Notes: generated by a model not told the origin, from the letters alone. A stretch of 64,000 nucleotides of DNA from Methylomicrobium agile (GCF_000733855.1 NZ_JPOJ01000001.1:3303001-3367000), one strand, 5' to 3'. Counted from the first letter of the stretch, positions 27,292-36,074 are shown. Translations and numbers: made by a program.

Positions 27292-27684
27292 TGGTGGAGG
27301 CGGCGGGAATTGAACCCGCGTCCGCAAGTACTCCGCCGTAAGGTCTACATGCTTATCCCGCGCTTTTGATTTAGCTGCCAGCTACCCGTCGGGCCAAGAA
27401 AACTGTCAGCGATTCCGTTAGGTTTTAGCGCCGCCACCCCGGACAAATTTTGGCGCGATCTTATGTGAATGACCTCTGAGCGTTCCGCTTGTCCCGAAGG
27501 ACATTAAGAACTCTGCCCGCATAAGCACAGACAGTCAAAGGAATGGTGGCTGTTTTTAGGCAGCCAAAGCCATTGAGTAGTTTTCGTCGTTTGCGAATAC
27601 TTTTTTTCTGTAGGTTTTACGAGGTGTACAGTCCTCGGCATGCACTTAAGGTTTCGCTACCCACGTCGAAGCCAAGTCGCCCCC
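27292..27684 (-). ncRNA. ssrA: tmRNA (SsrA)
   Basis: Read on the minus strand the RNA begins GGGGGCGACTTGGCTTCGAC and ends GGGTTCAATTCCCGCCGCC then TCCACCA. The ends pair as a seven-base acceptor stem, and the T-arm TTCAATTC is present. The tag frame (27594-27556) reads ANDENYSMALAA followed by TAA; the resume codon is GCA. It rescues stalled ribosomes and marks the nascent protein for proteolysis. The usual ANDENYALAA tag appears here with an SM insertion. Its 3' end is the probable attachment site of the island, whose integrase lies just beyond. Confidence 0.95.
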
Positions 27685-27888
27685 TTAACTGTTTCGTATC
27701 TTGAGATAGGAATATTTTAAAAAAATTCAATTTTCGAAAAAATTTTTCCGACTCGGCGACTTACGCCAAACGGCACCGGGAAAATTGAAAATATTTAAGA
27801 TGGTCATTATAGCCCATCAGTGGGAATATCCCTACAGGATTCTTCATTTCAGGGGCGGGGCGCCGGCCTGCCGAAATGCGATTCCCTT

Positions 27889-27945
27889 GTAGGGTACGCC
27901 ATGCGTACCCCCTTTTTGCCTGATGGTACGCATAGCGTACCCTAC
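27889..27945. repeat. Dispersed palindrome, copy 1
   Basis: GTAGGGTACGCCATGCGTACC (27889-27909), a 15-base loop, and its mirror arm GGTACGCATAGCGTACCCTAC (27925-27945). Member of the five-copy intergenic family described in the findings. It lies between ssrA and tRNA-Asp; the remainder of 27685-27962 shows no gene. Confidence 0.8.
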
Positions 27946-27962
27946 AAAGTTGGCAACAGTGC

Positions 27963-27990
27963 TTGACGAATTTCAGAAATCCTGTAAAAT
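27963..27990 (+). promoter_or_regulatory. Sigma-70 promoter of tRNA-Asp
   Basis: TTGACG (27963-27968), a 16-base spacer and TAAAAT (27985-27990), followed by a GC-rich discriminator (GCCCGCC) as expected for stringently controlled stable RNA genes. The tRNA begins 17 bases further on. Confidence 0.75.
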
Positions 27991-28006
27991 GCCCGCCTTC
28001 TAACGC

Positions 28007-28083
28007 GGAGCGGTAGTTCAGTCGGTTAGAATACCGGCCTGTCACGCCGGGGGTCGCGGGTTCGAGTCCCGTCCGCTCCGCCA
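28007..28083 (+). tRNA. tRNA-Asp (GTC)
   Basis: The 77-base cloverleaf starts GGAGCGGTAGTTCAGTCGG, has anticodon GTC at 28041-28043 and T-arm GGTTCGAGTCC, and ends with the encoded CCA. The acceptor stem GGAGCGG pairs with CCGCTCC. The T-run after the gene (TTTTTG near 28110) may end transcription. It delivers aspartate to GAC/GAT codons. Confidence 0.97.
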
Positions 28084-28142
28084 TCTGTCTTCTTCATAGG
28101 GAGAGCTTTTTGCTCCCCTCTCCTTTTTCTTCAGTCGTTTTT

Positions 28143-28646
28143 CTATTCCTGCAAAGATTTCGGATAGAGAATTTCGATCAGTCTGGCGCAGCCGGCTTCC
28201 AGTTCGCTCCAGTCATCCGGCATTTCAAGCCGGGCCAAAGCTGCCGTGGGCATCAGTTTCTCGACCTCGGGCAGGCCGTCTTCGCCGACCAGTTCGACCA
28301 GCAGTTCTTCCAGGTCCGGGTTATGTCCGACCAGCACTACGCATTGGGCCGATTCGAGACATCCGGCGAGTACGTTTTTGATTTCTTCCAGGCCGGAAAA
28401 ATAAAGCCGCGGCTCCTGCGTCGGCGGCTCGGGCCGTTTCAGCGCGTCGCAGACCAGTTGGGCGGTATTCAGCGCGCGCCGGGCAGGCGATGTAATGATC
28501 AAATCCGGATATAGCCCGCGCTCCTGCAACCACTCGCCAAGACGCTGCGCCGCACGTCTGCCGCGCGGTTTCAACGGGCGGTCGAAGTCGGAACCCACCG
28601 CATCGCGGTCCGATTTGCCATGGCGCAACAACCATAATTCTCTCAT
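28143..28646 (-). CDS. sixA: Phosphohistidine phosphatase SixA-like
   Basis: The protein has 167 residues of the histidine phosphatase superfamily. The N-terminal catalytic motif LRHGKSDRD (His9) and the second catalytic His in VLVGHNPDLEELL are both present. LIITSPARRALNTAQLV is typical of the SixA branch. In enterobacteria SixA dephosphorylates phosphohistidine on NPr in the nitrogen-related PTS, and earlier work linked it to the ArcB HPt domain. It is divergent from the CHAD gene at 28828, a frequent neighbour of SixA-like genes. Confidence 0.85.
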   Translation of the reverse strand: MRELWLLRHGKSDRDAVGSDFDRPLKPRGRRAAQRLGEWLQERGLYPDLIITSPARRALNTAQLVCDALKRPEPPTQEPRLYFSGLEEIKNVLAGCLESAQCVVLVGHNPDLEELLVELVGEDGLPEVEKLMPTAALARLEMPDDWSELEAGCARLIEILYPKSLQE

Positions 28647-28827
28647 CGTTTTTTACCCTTCAAAATAAATGGGTTTTTTGCAATCTTGACGGACTTCGGC
28701 GGTCAAAATTAACAACCCCGCCGGCTGTGCTTGTGTATGGCGGCCGACGTCATTAAACTGTCATATAAGAATGGCAGTATAAAGGATTTATGCCTTTTAT
28801 CTCAAAATCTGCTTCCGGAACGACGGG

Positions 28828-30348
28828 ATGATGGACTTACGATTCGAATTGCCTGCGGGTCTGGGCGTTGATAAGCTGATCGCGTCTCTGGATAAGTTTG
28901 CCGACGTGCAACTGGTTTTGCAGGAGTATTGCCTCCGCACCTATTACGACAGTTTCGACTGGCGCCTTTATCAAAACGAAATTTTGTGTGAATTCAACCG
29001 GTCCCGGACGGCTTCGAACCTGGTATTGAAAAATCTGCAGAACGGCCGGATTTTTGCGACCCTGGAAACGCAGGAGATCCCTCACCGGGCCAATCTTCTT
29101 AAAGCGGGCAAGGTGCGCACTACGCTGGAAACCTATCTGGAACCGCGCGCACTGCTGCCTCTCTGTTCGCTGGAGTACGAAGCCTATCATTTGTTGCTGC
29201 GCAATGAAGAAAAGCGCATCATCCTGCGCCTGTTGCTTGAAGATTACGAACTTTTGAACAGCCAACTGACGCTTCAGCCGGTCAAAGGTTTCCTGAAAAC
29301 CGCGGAACATATCGCCGCGACCCTGACCGAAGCGCTCGGCATGCAGCCGCTCGCCCGGTCGCCGTTGGACCTTGCGCTCGCGCTCGAAGGCCGCAAGCCG
29401 AACGATTATTCGTCCAAGCTCAAAATCGATCTCGATTCCTCGATGCGCGCCGATCTGGCCGTCAAATTCATCTTCGGCGCTTTATTGAAAACGATGAAGT
29501 TGAACGAACAGGGCGTGATTGCCGATCTGGATTCCGAGTTTCTGCACGATTTTCGGGTCGCGGTGCGGCGAACCCGTACCGGCCTCGGTCAGCTCAAGGA
29601 TGTGCTGACGGCCGATGTAACAAGCTATTTCGCGGATTTTTTCTCCTGGTTGGGCCAGGTTACCGGCCCGACGCGCGATCTCGACGTTTACCTGGCGAAA
29701 TTCGAGCGCTACATGCTTCATCTGCCTACCGATTCGCATGCGGATATCGAGCCGTTTCTGGAACTGCTGCAGGAAAAGCGAACGCAAAATCAACGGGATC
29801 TGGCTGAAAAATTGAGTTCGGCCAAATACCGCAAGACACTGACGGAATGGGAGCACTGCCTGAAAAGCCGGTCGTATCCGGAATCCACCGCTGTACACTG
29901 CCCGGACATCAAAACGCTGGCTGATCGCCGTATCTGGAAGATCTATCGTCGCATAGTCAAGGAGGGCCGGGCGATTACGCCGCATTCGCCGGCGGAAAAT
30001 CTACACGAATTGCGCAAGACCTGTAAGAAATTGCGTTACCTGATCGAGTTTTTTCAAAGCCTGTATCCCAGGCAACAGGTTAGAAAGCTGATCAAGCAGC
30101 TTAAAGGATTGCAGGACGTGCTTGGCGATTTTCAGGATCTCGACGTGCAGATCGATTATATCGATCGCTGCTGCAAGGATAACAAAGGCGAGTTGCCGCC
30201 CGCCACGCTGAGAGCCCTGGACGAGTTGGTTCACCAGTTGACCATCCAAAAAGCGCGGGTGCGCAAACATTATCAGCCGGCATTCGATGCGTTTGTGCAG
30301 GCGAAAAATCACGCGGTCTTCAAAGCGCTGTTCGCGGGGCAGCAGTAG
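28828..30348 (+). CDS. CHAD domain protein with CYTH-like N-terminus
   Basis: The protein has 506 residues. The N-terminal 200 residues resemble a degenerate CYTH/triphosphatase tunnel domain (LRTYYDSFDWRLYQNEI; RRLL-type basic strands such as KRIILRLLLEDYEL). The CHAD domain (about 210-500) has its repeated His/Arg/Lys helices: FLHDFRVAVRRTRTGLGQL, TRDLDVYL, NLHELRKTCKKLRYLIEFF and LQDVLGDFQDLDVQ. CHAD binds inorganic polyphosphate and often targets proteins to polyP granules. The divergent sixA-like gene is a common partner. No frameshift; the ATG-ATG start lies 15 bases after a weak purine stretch. Confidence 0.85.
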   Translation: MMDLRFELPAGLGVDKLIASLDKFADVQLVLQEYCLRTYYDSFDWRLYQNEILCEFNRSRTASNLVLKNLQNGRIFATLETQEIPHRANLLKAGKVRTTLETYLEPRALLPLCSLEYEAYHLLLRNEEKRIILRLLLEDYELLNSQLTLQPVKGFLKTAEHIAATLTEALGMQPLARSPLDLALALEGRKPNDYSSKLKIDLDSSMRADLAVKFIFGALLKTMKLNEQGVIADLDSEFLHDFRVAVRRTRTGLGQLKDVLTADVTSYFADFFSWLGQVTGPTRDLDVYLAKFERYMLHLPTDSHADIEPFLELLQEKRTQNQRDLAEKLSSAKYRKTLTEWEHCLKSRSYPESTAVHCPDIKTLADRRIWKIYRRIVKEGRAITPHSPAENLHELRKTCKKLRYLIEFFQSLYPRQQVRKLIKQLKGLQDVLGDFQDLDVQIDYIDRCCKDNKGELPPATLRALDELVHQLTIQKARVRKHYQPAFDAFVQAKNHAVFKALFAGQQ

Positions 30349-30395
30349 GTTTTTCATGTTGAGTCGGCTTTTGCCGGCTTAACCTACGGCTCCCT

Positions 30396-30476
30396 TGTAG
30401 GGCGGATTCGCCGCCAGGCAATCCGCCTCGCTTCGCTTTGAGGGCTAGGCGTTTTGCTGTCGCGAAAACGCCCTAC
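30396..30476. repeat. GTAGGGCG..CGCCCTAC intergenic element
   Basis: It begins GTAGGGCGGATTCGCCGCC and ends GAAAACGCCCTAC, with internal imperfect palindromes (GGCGGATT..AATCCGCC). It resembles a short MITE/REP-like element with inverted ends. The rest of 30349-30623 shows no gene. Confidence 0.55.
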
Positions 30477-30623
30477 AGCTCTCAACCCGTCATTCATCCC
30501 GATCATAGGCTCCGCAGGTTGGATTGCGCATTTTACGCAATCCGTACGAACTTCGAATCTCTCCTGACTTCCCGCTTTCCTGGGATACAATGAGCCGTTT
30601 TTGACTTCGCTCGTATCCGTGGC

Positions 30624-32042
30624 ATGAATACCGTACTTGTCGGCATCGTCGTTTACATCCTGCTGCAACTGCTGGTCGGCGTTTATTGTTCGCGAAAAAT
30701 CACCAGCGAAAGCGATTATCTATTGGCCGGGCGCAGTCTCGGCGTCGGCATGGGCAGCCTGAGCGTGTTCGCGACCTGGTTCGGCGCGGAGACCTGCATC
30801 GGCGCGGCGGGTTCGGTCTACGAAAACGGTCTGTCGGGCGCAACGGTCGATCCGTTCGGCTACACCCTTTGTTTGGTTCTAATGGGCCTGGTGTTTGCGG
30901 CGCATTTGTGGCGGCGCAATCTGACCACGCTGGCCGATCTGTTCGTGCAGCGTTATTCGGCCGGAATCCAGAGCTTTGCCGTGCTCCTGATCGCCCCGAC
31001 CTCGATCATGTGGGCGGCGGCGCAGGTTCGCGCGTTTGGGCAGGTGCTGTCTTCGGCGTCCGGGCTCGAAGTCGACATCGCGATTGCGGTCGCGGCAGCG
31101 GTCGTGATCGTTTATACGATGTACGGCGGTTTGCTGGCCGACGTGGTGACCGATGCGGTGCAGGGCATCGCGCTGATCATTGGCTTGCTGCTGTTGCTGG
31201 TGATCGTGCTGGAGGCGGGCGGGGGCCTCGACGTGTCGATCGCGCGTCTGGATGCGGAACGGTTGGGATTTTTCGGAACGTCGGAAAAATCGGGTCTCGA
31301 AACGCTGGAACAGTGGGCGATCCCGATCTGCGGCTCGGTGCTTTCTCAGGAGCTGGTCGCACGAGTGCTGGCCAGCCGCTCTCCCGAAGTGGCGCGCCGC
31401 GCCTGCGTGTACGGCGGCCTGCTTTATCTGGCGGTCGGCCTGATTCCGGTCACGATCGGGCTGCTTGGTATGCAGCTCCTGCCCGGGTTGAACGAACCGG
31501 AGCAGATTTTGCCGACGCTGGCGCAAAAATATCTGCATTCTTTTTTCTACGTCGTTTTCGCCGGCGCGCTGATTTCGGCGATTTTGTCGACCGTCGACAG
31601 CGCCTTGCTGGCGGCCTCGGCGCTGTTGTCGCACAATCTGGTCGTGCCGCTGGTCAAGGTTCGGGACGATGCGGCGAAAGTCAAAATCGCCCGGATGATC
31701 GTGCTGGCGAGCGGAATCGTCGCCTTTGCGTTGGCGTTGAATGCCGGCCGGGTCTACACGCTGGTCGAAGAGGCCTCCGCTTTCGGCAGCGCGGGTATTT
31801 TTACGGTGGTGATCTTCGGGCTCTTCACTTCCTTCGGCGGCGCGTTCAGTGCCGGCGTGACGCTGGCTGTGGGTATGCTGACCTGGATTGTCGGGCATCA
31901 TGTTCTGGATCTGGCGACGCCTTATCTGGTTTCGCTGTCGGCCGCCTTGGCGAGCTATGTTCTGGTGGCAACATGGGAAAGCATGCGCAGGAAAGATGTA
32001 AAATTGGGCCTTATCGCGGCCTGGCTGCGTGAGGAACATTGA
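30624..32042 (+). CDS. Sodium:solute symporter family protein (SSS)
   Basis: This 472-residue inner-membrane protein has about 12-13 hydrophobic helices. It carries the SSS-family hallmarks: ITSESDYLLAGRSLGVGMGS, FATWFGAETCIGAAGSVYEN, SLSVFATW, and the Na-binding-helix segment LISAILSTVDSALLAASALL. It should carry an unidentified small solute (sugar, acid, amino acid or vitamin) with sodium. It is followed by a perfect bidirectional terminator and a convergent deacetylase-like gene, so it stands alone. Confidence 0.85.
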   Translation: MNTVLVGIVVYILLQLLVGVYCSRKITSESDYLLAGRSLGVGMGSLSVFATWFGAETCIGAAGSVYENGLSGATVDPFGYTLCLVLMGLVFAAHLWRRNLTTLADLFVQRYSAGIQSFAVLLIAPTSIMWAAAQVRAFGQVLSSASGLEVDIAIAVAAAVVIVYTMYGGLLADVVTDAVQGIALIIGLLLLLVIVLEAGGGLDVSIARLDAERLGFFGTSEKSGLETLEQWAIPICGSVLSQELVARVLASRSPEVARRACVYGGLLYLAVGLIPVTIGLLGMQLLPGLNEPEQILPTLAQKYLHSFFYVVFAGALISAILSTVDSALLAASALLSHNLVVPLVKVRDDAAKVKIARMIVLASGIVAFALALNAGRVYTLVEEASAFGSAGIFTVVIFGLFTSFGGAFSAGVTLAVGMLTWIVGHHVLDLATPYLVSLSAALASYVLVATWESMRRKDVKLGLIAAWLREEH

Positions 32043-32049
32043 TGGAGAA

Positions 32050-32080
32050 GACCTGCCAGGTTTTCAAAACCTGGCAGGTC
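32050..32080. terminator. Bidirectional terminator between symporter and deacetylase genes
   Basis: GACCTGCCAGGTTTT (32050-32064) and AAAACCTGGCAGGTC (32066-32080) form a perfect 15-bp palindrome around one C, with T runs in both directions. It is placed between two convergent genes. Confidence 0.85.
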
Positions 32081-32108
32081 TGTGAGGGTGGGAAAGTCGC
32101 TTTGGTGT

Positions 32109-33041
32109 TCAAGCCTGCAGCAACACTCCCACATGCGCCGCCACGCTGCGCGCCAGGGCTTCCAGGTGGTAGCCGCCTTCCAGAACCGATATCAGCCGGC
32201 CGTTGCAGAATTCCTTGGCGACGGTGATCAATTCTTCCGTAATCCAGCGGTAGTCGTCCTCGACCAGCTCGATGTCCGCGAGCGGGTCGTCGCAGTGCGC
32301 GTCGAAACCGGCCGAAACCAGCAGCAGTTCGGGTTTGAAACGGCGTAGTGCGGGCAGGGCGATCGTTTCGACCTTATGGCGATATTCGGCGCCGTCCGTG
32401 CCGGCCGCGAGCGGAATGTTGACGATATTGCCGACGCCGGTTTCGTTTGGATAACCGGTGCCCGGATATAAAGGCATTTCGTGAGTGGAAACGTACAGCA
32501 CCTCGGCTTGCCGTTCGAAGGCAGCCTGGGTGCCGTTGCCGTGATGCACGTCGAAGTCGACGATCGCGATGCGCCGGATCGAAGGGTGTTTCCGCGCATG
32601 TTCGGCGGCGATCGCGACATTGTTGAACAGGCAAAAACCCATCGCCCGGTCCGGTTCGGCATGATGGCCGGGTGGGCGCACCGCGCAAAAAGCGTTGTCG
32701 GCCTTGCCGCCGGCCACTTGGTCGACCGCATCGCAGACCGCGCCGACTGCGCGCAAGGCAGCGTTCGCGCTGCCGTGCGAAAGATAGGTGTCCGGGTCGA
32801 GGTAGTGGTGGCTGCCTTCCGGGATGGGGTGTAAAACCCGGTCGATATGTGCCTGGGTATGGATCAGCCGGATTTGATCGTATTGCGCGGGTCCGAGCGG
32901 CGGCGATTTTCTGACCAGTTTGGCGAATTCGGGCGCCTGTAAGGCTTTTTCGATGCGGCGCAGCCGATCCGGCGATTCGGGGTGCTCAAAGGGCGGGGTG
33001 TGTCTTAGAAAGTCGCCGTGCGTGTAATAAAGCGTCATCAT
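32109..33041 (-). CDS. Histone-deacetylase-family protein
   Basis: The 310-residue protein has the zinc-hydrolase fold of class II HDAC/acetylpolyamine amidohydrolases. The paired His is in VRPPGHHAEPDRAMGFC; zinc ligands are Asp and His in VDFDVHHGNGTQ and a later Asp in SAGFDAHCDDPL. EGGYHLEALARSV closes the domain. In bacteria such proteins remove acyl groups from polyamines, acetoin-like compounds or proteins; the substrate here is unknown. The start at 33041 has AAGGAG upstream. Single gene, intact. Confidence 0.88.
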   Translation of the reverse strand: MMTLYYTHGDFLRHTPPFEHPESPDRLRRIEKALQAPEFAKLVRKSPPLGPAQYDQIRLIHTQAHIDRVLHPIPEGSHHYLDPDTYLSHGSANAALRAVGAVCDAVDQVAGGKADNAFCAVRPPGHHAEPDRAMGFCLFNNVAIAAEHARKHPSIRRIAIVDFDVHHGNGTQAAFERQAEVLYVSTHEMPLYPGTGYPNETGVGNIVNIPLAAGTDGAEYRHKVETIALPALRRFKPELLLVSAGFDAHCDDPLADIELVEDDYRWITEELITVAKEFCNGRLISVLEGGYHLEALARSVAAHVGVLLQA

Positions 33042-33154
33042 AAGGAGATAAAACCGAAGTGGATGGCCATGCGCCGCCGCGCTGCGGGATTTCGTCGAGA
33101 CTGCCGCCTAGGGTAGAATAGTCGCTTTTACCGAAGTAAAGCAAGAGGCGCTAA

Positions 33155-33475
33155 ATGGCCTGGTTATTGTTGTTCTCCGCCGGTCTCGCGGAGATTGTTT
33201 TTGCATTGAGCCTGAAGTTCAACGAAGGTTTCACCAAATTGTGGCCCAGCGTGGTCACCTGCGTGTCGGGATTGTGCAGTTTTTACCTGTTGATGCTGGC
33301 CATCAAGTCTTTGCCGCTGGGTACGGCCTATGCGGTCTGGACCGGGATGGGGGCGGTCGGGGTTGCGGCCCTGGGCATTTTATTGTTCAAGGAACCGGCC
33401 GATGTATGCCGGTTGATGTCGATCTCGCTGGTGATTCTCGGCGTCATCGGTCTTAAACTGACCGAAGCGCATTAA
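33155..33475 (+). CDS. Small multidrug resistance family transporter (SugE/Gdx-like)
   Basis: The 106-residue protein has four transmembrane helices and the essential membrane Glu in helix 1 (LFSAGLAEIVFALSLKF). The motif LPLGTAYAVWTGMGAVGVAA is that of the SMR family, closest to the SugE/Gdx branch that exports guanidinium. Its stop overlaps the start of the TusB-like gene (TAATG), so the three genes form a transcription unit. A link between the exporter and sulfur relay is not obvious. Start ATG 33155 with AAGAGG upstream. Confidence 0.85.
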   Translation: MAWLLLFSAGLAEIVFALSLKFNEGFTKLWPSVVTCVSGLCSFYLLMLAIKSLPLGTAYAVWTGMGAVGVAALGILLFKEPADVCRLMSISLVILGVIGLKLTEAH

Positions 33476-33765
33476 TGCTGCATCTGATTTCCGCTTCGCC
33501 GGTTCCGTCAGCCGTTCTGGAAAGAATCGATTCGGGCAGCAGCGTGGTGTTTCTGGAAAATGCGGTGCTCTGGATTTTACGTGACGGCCGGCTGTACGAT
33601 CGTCTGGCAGGGATGCTGGCCGATCACCCTCTGTATGCGCTGTCCGCCGATCTGCTGATGCGCGGTATCGAGGCCGACCGGATCGTGGAAGGCATCGAAG
33701 TGATCGATTATCCAGGACTGGTCGAACTGACCGTCGCGCATCCGTTGATTCAGTCATGGAATTGA
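33475..33765 (+). CDS. TusB/DsrH-like sulfur relay protein
   Basis: The 96-residue protein of the DsrH/TusB fold begins MLHLISASPVPSAVLERIDS and contains SSVVFLENAVLW and HPLYALSADLLMRGIEADRI. In TusBCD or DsrEFH, TusB pairs with TusC and TusD, which receive sulfur and pass it to TusE for tRNA 2-thiouridine or sulfur oxidation. tusC and tusD are not seen next to it, so those subunits must lie elsewhere or be absent. It overlaps the DsrC/TusE gene by 10 bases. Confidence 0.8.
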   Translation: MLHLISASPVPSAVLERIDSGSSVVFLENAVLWILRDGRLYDRLAGMLADHPLYALSADLLMRGIEADRIVEGIEVIDYPGLVELTVAHPLIQSWN

Positions 33766-34088
33766 AGGTGGGCGGCAGGGCGCTGGCGACGACCGATCAG
33801 GGGTTTTTGGTCAACGCCTCCGACTGGAACGAAGCGATTGCGGAAAAGCTGGCCGAGGCGGAGCGGATCGAATTGAGCCCCGCGCACTGGGAAATCATTC
33901 GCTTCATCCGGAATTATTACTTCGAGTTCAAGCATTTGCCGAATGCGCGGGTGTTCGCGAAAGCGGTTGCGAAGGCGCTCGGCGAGGACAAAGGCAACAG
34001 CCGGTATCTGCATCGCCTGTTTCCCGAGGGGCCTTTGAAATACGCCTGCAAGCTGGCGGGGCTGCCGAAGCCGCCGACGTGCATGTAG
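33756..34088 (+). CDS. tusE: TusE/DsrC/DsvC-family sulfur carrier protein
   Basis: The 110-residue DsrC-fold protein contains FLVNASDWNEAIAEKLAEAE, LSPAHWEIIRFIRNYYFEF and the C-terminal swinging arm. Both Cys98 (KYACKLAG) and the penultimate Cys109 (PPTCM) are present, ten residues apart, as in full DsrC. Cys109 accepts persulfide sulfur. With TusB upstream it should act in tRNA thiolation or a DsrC-type relay. The stop is inside a dispersed palindrome that begins at 34085. Confidence 0.88.
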   Translation: MELKVGGRALATTDQGFLVNASDWNEAIAEKLAEAERIELSPAHWEIIRFIRNYYFEFKHLPNARVFAKAVAKALGEDKGNSRYLHRLFPEGPLKYACKLAGLPKPPTCM

Positions 34089-34195
34089 GGTACGCTGTGC
34101 GTACCATGAACCGGAAGAATCGAGAAAGGTACGCACTCGGCAATTGCTCCTGCATTGCTCTACCTCCTGCATCCCTGCAGTCGAGCGTACCCTAC
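34085..34195. repeat. Dispersed palindrome, copy 2, with right arm split by 47 bases
   Basis: The left arm GTAGGGTACGCTGTGCGTACC (34085-34105) is complete. The right arm GGTACGCAC (34128-34136) is interrupted and resumes as AGCGTACCCTAC (34184-34195). The 47-base insert (34137-34183) contains CTCCTGCA-type direct repeats. The first bases of the element form the end of the DsrC-like gene. Confidence 0.75.
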
Positions 34196-34196
34196 G

Positions 34197-34601
34197 TTAG
34201 AGATCGAAATCCTGCTTGAAACGGTGGATCATTCGCCGCTGCTTTTTGTTCGGCCGCTGGTCGGGGCCGTTGTTGGGCATCAGCGCGCGCATTTCGCGTT
34301 CGCCGATGATCTGCTGCTGGCGTTTGGCGTGGCTTTCGGGATCTTCTTCGTAGAGCAGCGCCGCTTCCTTGGCGGGCCGGCGCTGTGCGGAGAGCGCTAC
34401 GATCGTGATTTTCCAGTGCAGGGTGTCCTTGGTGATGGATAGGCGCATGCCCGGCTTCACTTCCTTGCCGGGTTTCACGCGCTGATCGTTGACGTGCACC
34501 TTGCCGCCCGCGATCGCTTCCTGGGCTTGACCCCGCGTCTTGAAAAAACGCGCGGCCCACAGCCATTTATCGAGGCGGAGCGAGTCGAGTTCGGCGGGCA
34601 A
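34197..34601 (-). CDS. hslR: Ribosome-associated heat shock protein Hsp15
   Basis: The 134-residue S4-domain RNA-binding protein contains SLRLDKWLWAARFFKTRGQA, EAIAGGKVHVNDQRVKPGKE, and a basic C-terminus (RPNKKQRRMIHRFKQDF). Hsp15 binds free 50S subunits carrying stalled peptidyl-tRNA and helps recycle them. It directly follows ispH on the same strand with no gap. Length and motif match E. coli HslR. Confidence 0.9.
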   Translation of the reverse strand: MPAELDSLRLDKWLWAARFFKTRGQAQEAIAGGKVHVNDQRVKPGKEVKPGMRLSITKDTLHWKITIVALSAQRRPAKEAALLYEEDPESHAKRQQQIIGEREMRALMPNNGPDQRPNKKQRRMIHRFKQDFDL

Positions 34602-35552
34602 TTACTGCACCATGTGTTTTTTCAGTTCTTTCGGCAACGAAAAGACGACTTTTTCCTCGATGCCGGGCAGTTCGGTGGTGGTCGAGCCGCCCCATTGTTT
34701 CAGCTTGCTGATCACTTCCTGGACCAGCACTTCCGGCGCCGAGGCGCCGGCGGTCACCCCGACGACTTCGATACCGTCGAACCATTCCTGTTTCATGTCC
34801 TTGGCGGTATCGATCAGGTAGGCCGGTTTGCCGAGCTGTTCGGCGATTTCGCGCAGGCGGTTGGAATTGGAGCTGTTCGGCGAGCCGACGACCAGGATCG
34901 CGTCGGCTTTCTTGGCCAGGTCCTGAACCGCGTCCTGGCGGTTTTGCGTGGCGTAGCAGATATCGTCTTTTTTTTGTTCCTTGATGCCGGTGAAACGGGC
35001 CTTGAGCGCGTCGACCATCACTTTCGTATCGGTCATCGACAGGGTGGTCTGCGTGACATAGGTGAGATTGTCCGGATTGTTCACCTTCAGGTTCGCGACG
35101 TCTTCCGGCGTTTCGACCAGATAAATGCCGCCGTTCTCGGTGCATTTTTCGTATTGGCCCATCGTGCCTTCGACTTCCGGATGGCCGGCATGGCCGATCA
35201 GGATCACTTCGCGGTCCGATTTGGCATGCTTGGCGACCTGGATGTGCACTTTGGTAACCAGCGGGCAGGTCGCGTCGAAAACGGTCAGCTGCCGTTCTTC
35301 GGCTTCCTTCTGCACCTGCTTGGAAACGCCGTGTGCGCTGAAGATCAGATACGAGCCGACCGGTACTTCTTTCAAATCTTCGATGAATACCGCGCCTTTC
35401 GCTTTCAATCCGTCGACGACAGTGCGGTTGTGCACGACTTCGTGGCGCACATAAATCGGCGCGCCGAAGGTTTCGAGCGCCTGATCGACGATTTCGATGG
35501 CCCGGTCGACGCCGGCACAGAATCCGCGCGGGTTAGCGAGTACGATTTGCAT
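34602..35552 (-). CDS. ispH: 4-hydroxy-3-methylbut-2-enyl diphosphate reductase
   Basis: The 316-residue enzyme of the last MEP-pathway step converts HMBPP to IPP and DMAPP. The three cluster ligands are visible: Cys12 ([11 protein letters not shown]), Cys96 ([11 protein letters not shown]) and Cys199 ([10 protein letters not shown]). [10 protein letters not shown], the TQTTLS region and [14 protein letters not shown] complete the active site. It supplies isoprenoids for the quinones and hopanoids implied by ubiA and hpnN in this window. ATG at 35552 with a TGGGAAA-type leader; intact. Confidence 0.96.
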   Translation of the reverse strand: MQIVLANPRGFCAGVDRAIEIVDQALETFGAPIYVRHEVVHNRTVVDGLKAKGAVFIEDLKEVPVGSYLIFSAHGVSKQVQKEAEERQLTVFDATCPLVTKVHIQVAKHAKSDREVILIGHAGHPEVEGTMGQYEKCTENGGIYLVETPEDVANLKVNNPDNLTYVTQTTLSMTDTKVMVDALKARFTGIKEQKKDDICYATQNRQDAVQDLAKKADAILVVGSPNSSNSNRLREIAEQLGKPAYLIDTAKDMKQEWFDGIEVVGVTAGASAPEVLVQEVISKLKQWGGSTTTELPGIEEKVVFSLPKELKKHMVQ

Positions 35553-35588
35553 ATCTTGACTTCCATAGTGGGAAAATATCCGCTTATT

Positions 35589-36074
35589 TTAACTCAACAT
35601 TTTGTCCGAGACGACGATTCCGTCATGATCGGCATATATAAAATGATCTTTTTTAAAGTGGACGCCGGCAAAAAAGACCGGCAGATCGCGGTCGCCGAAG
35701 TTTTTCTGGTGGCTTTGCAAAGGATGGGCGTGCAGCGCGCGGATGCCGATCGGCAGTTCGATCAGTTCTGCGGTATCGCGGACGCAGCCGTAAACCACCA
35801 GTCCCTGCCAGCCGTTAGCGACCGCCAGTTTGGCCAGCTCGGCGTCGATCAGTGCGCAGCGGTGCGACCCGCCGCCATCGACCACCAGCACGCGGCCTTC
35901 GGCTTTTTCCTGCAGGATGGTTTTGATCTGCCCATGGTCTTCGAAAACTTTCAAGGTCGTGATGCGGCCCCGGAATATCGGCTTGGCTCCGTAGGGTTTG
36001 AACAGCGGTTCGGCAATATGAAAGTGCATATCGTGGGCGTGGGCATCGCAGAGGCGGGCGGTGGTAAAAGTCAT
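35589..36074 (-). CDS. rraA: RraA family protein
   Basis: The protein has 161 residues from ATG 36074, chosen because RraA begins MTFTTARLCDAH; ATG 36128 is an alternative with GGAAG upstream. The fold motif is RVLVVDGGGSHRCALIDAEL, followed by NGWQGLVVYGCVRDTAEL (Arg and Asp of the aldolase-like metal site) and ALHAHPLQSHQKNFG. RraA inhibits RNase E by binding its C-terminal scaffold; related proteins are HMG/oxaloacetate aldolases. Single gene following ispH in the same direction. Confidence 0.88.
   Translation of the reverse strand: MTFTTARLCDAHAHDMHFHIAEPLFKPYGAKPIFRGRITTLKVFEDHGQIKTILQEKAEGRVLVVDGGGSHRCALIDAELAKLAVANGWQGLVVYGCVRDTAELIELPIGIRALHAHPLQSHQKNFGDRDLPVFFAGVHFKKDHFIYADHDGIVVSDKMLS

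Noticed and set aside
27761-28084. 107-codon minus-strand ORF crossing tRNA-Asp
   Set aside because: It is the complement of the tRNA and its flank; the opening MAERTGLEPATPGVTGRYSN is a well-known false translation of a tRNA region.
30686-32032. 448-codon frame inside the symporter gene
   Set aside because: Out-of-frame shadow rich in Arg and Gly with no recognised domain.
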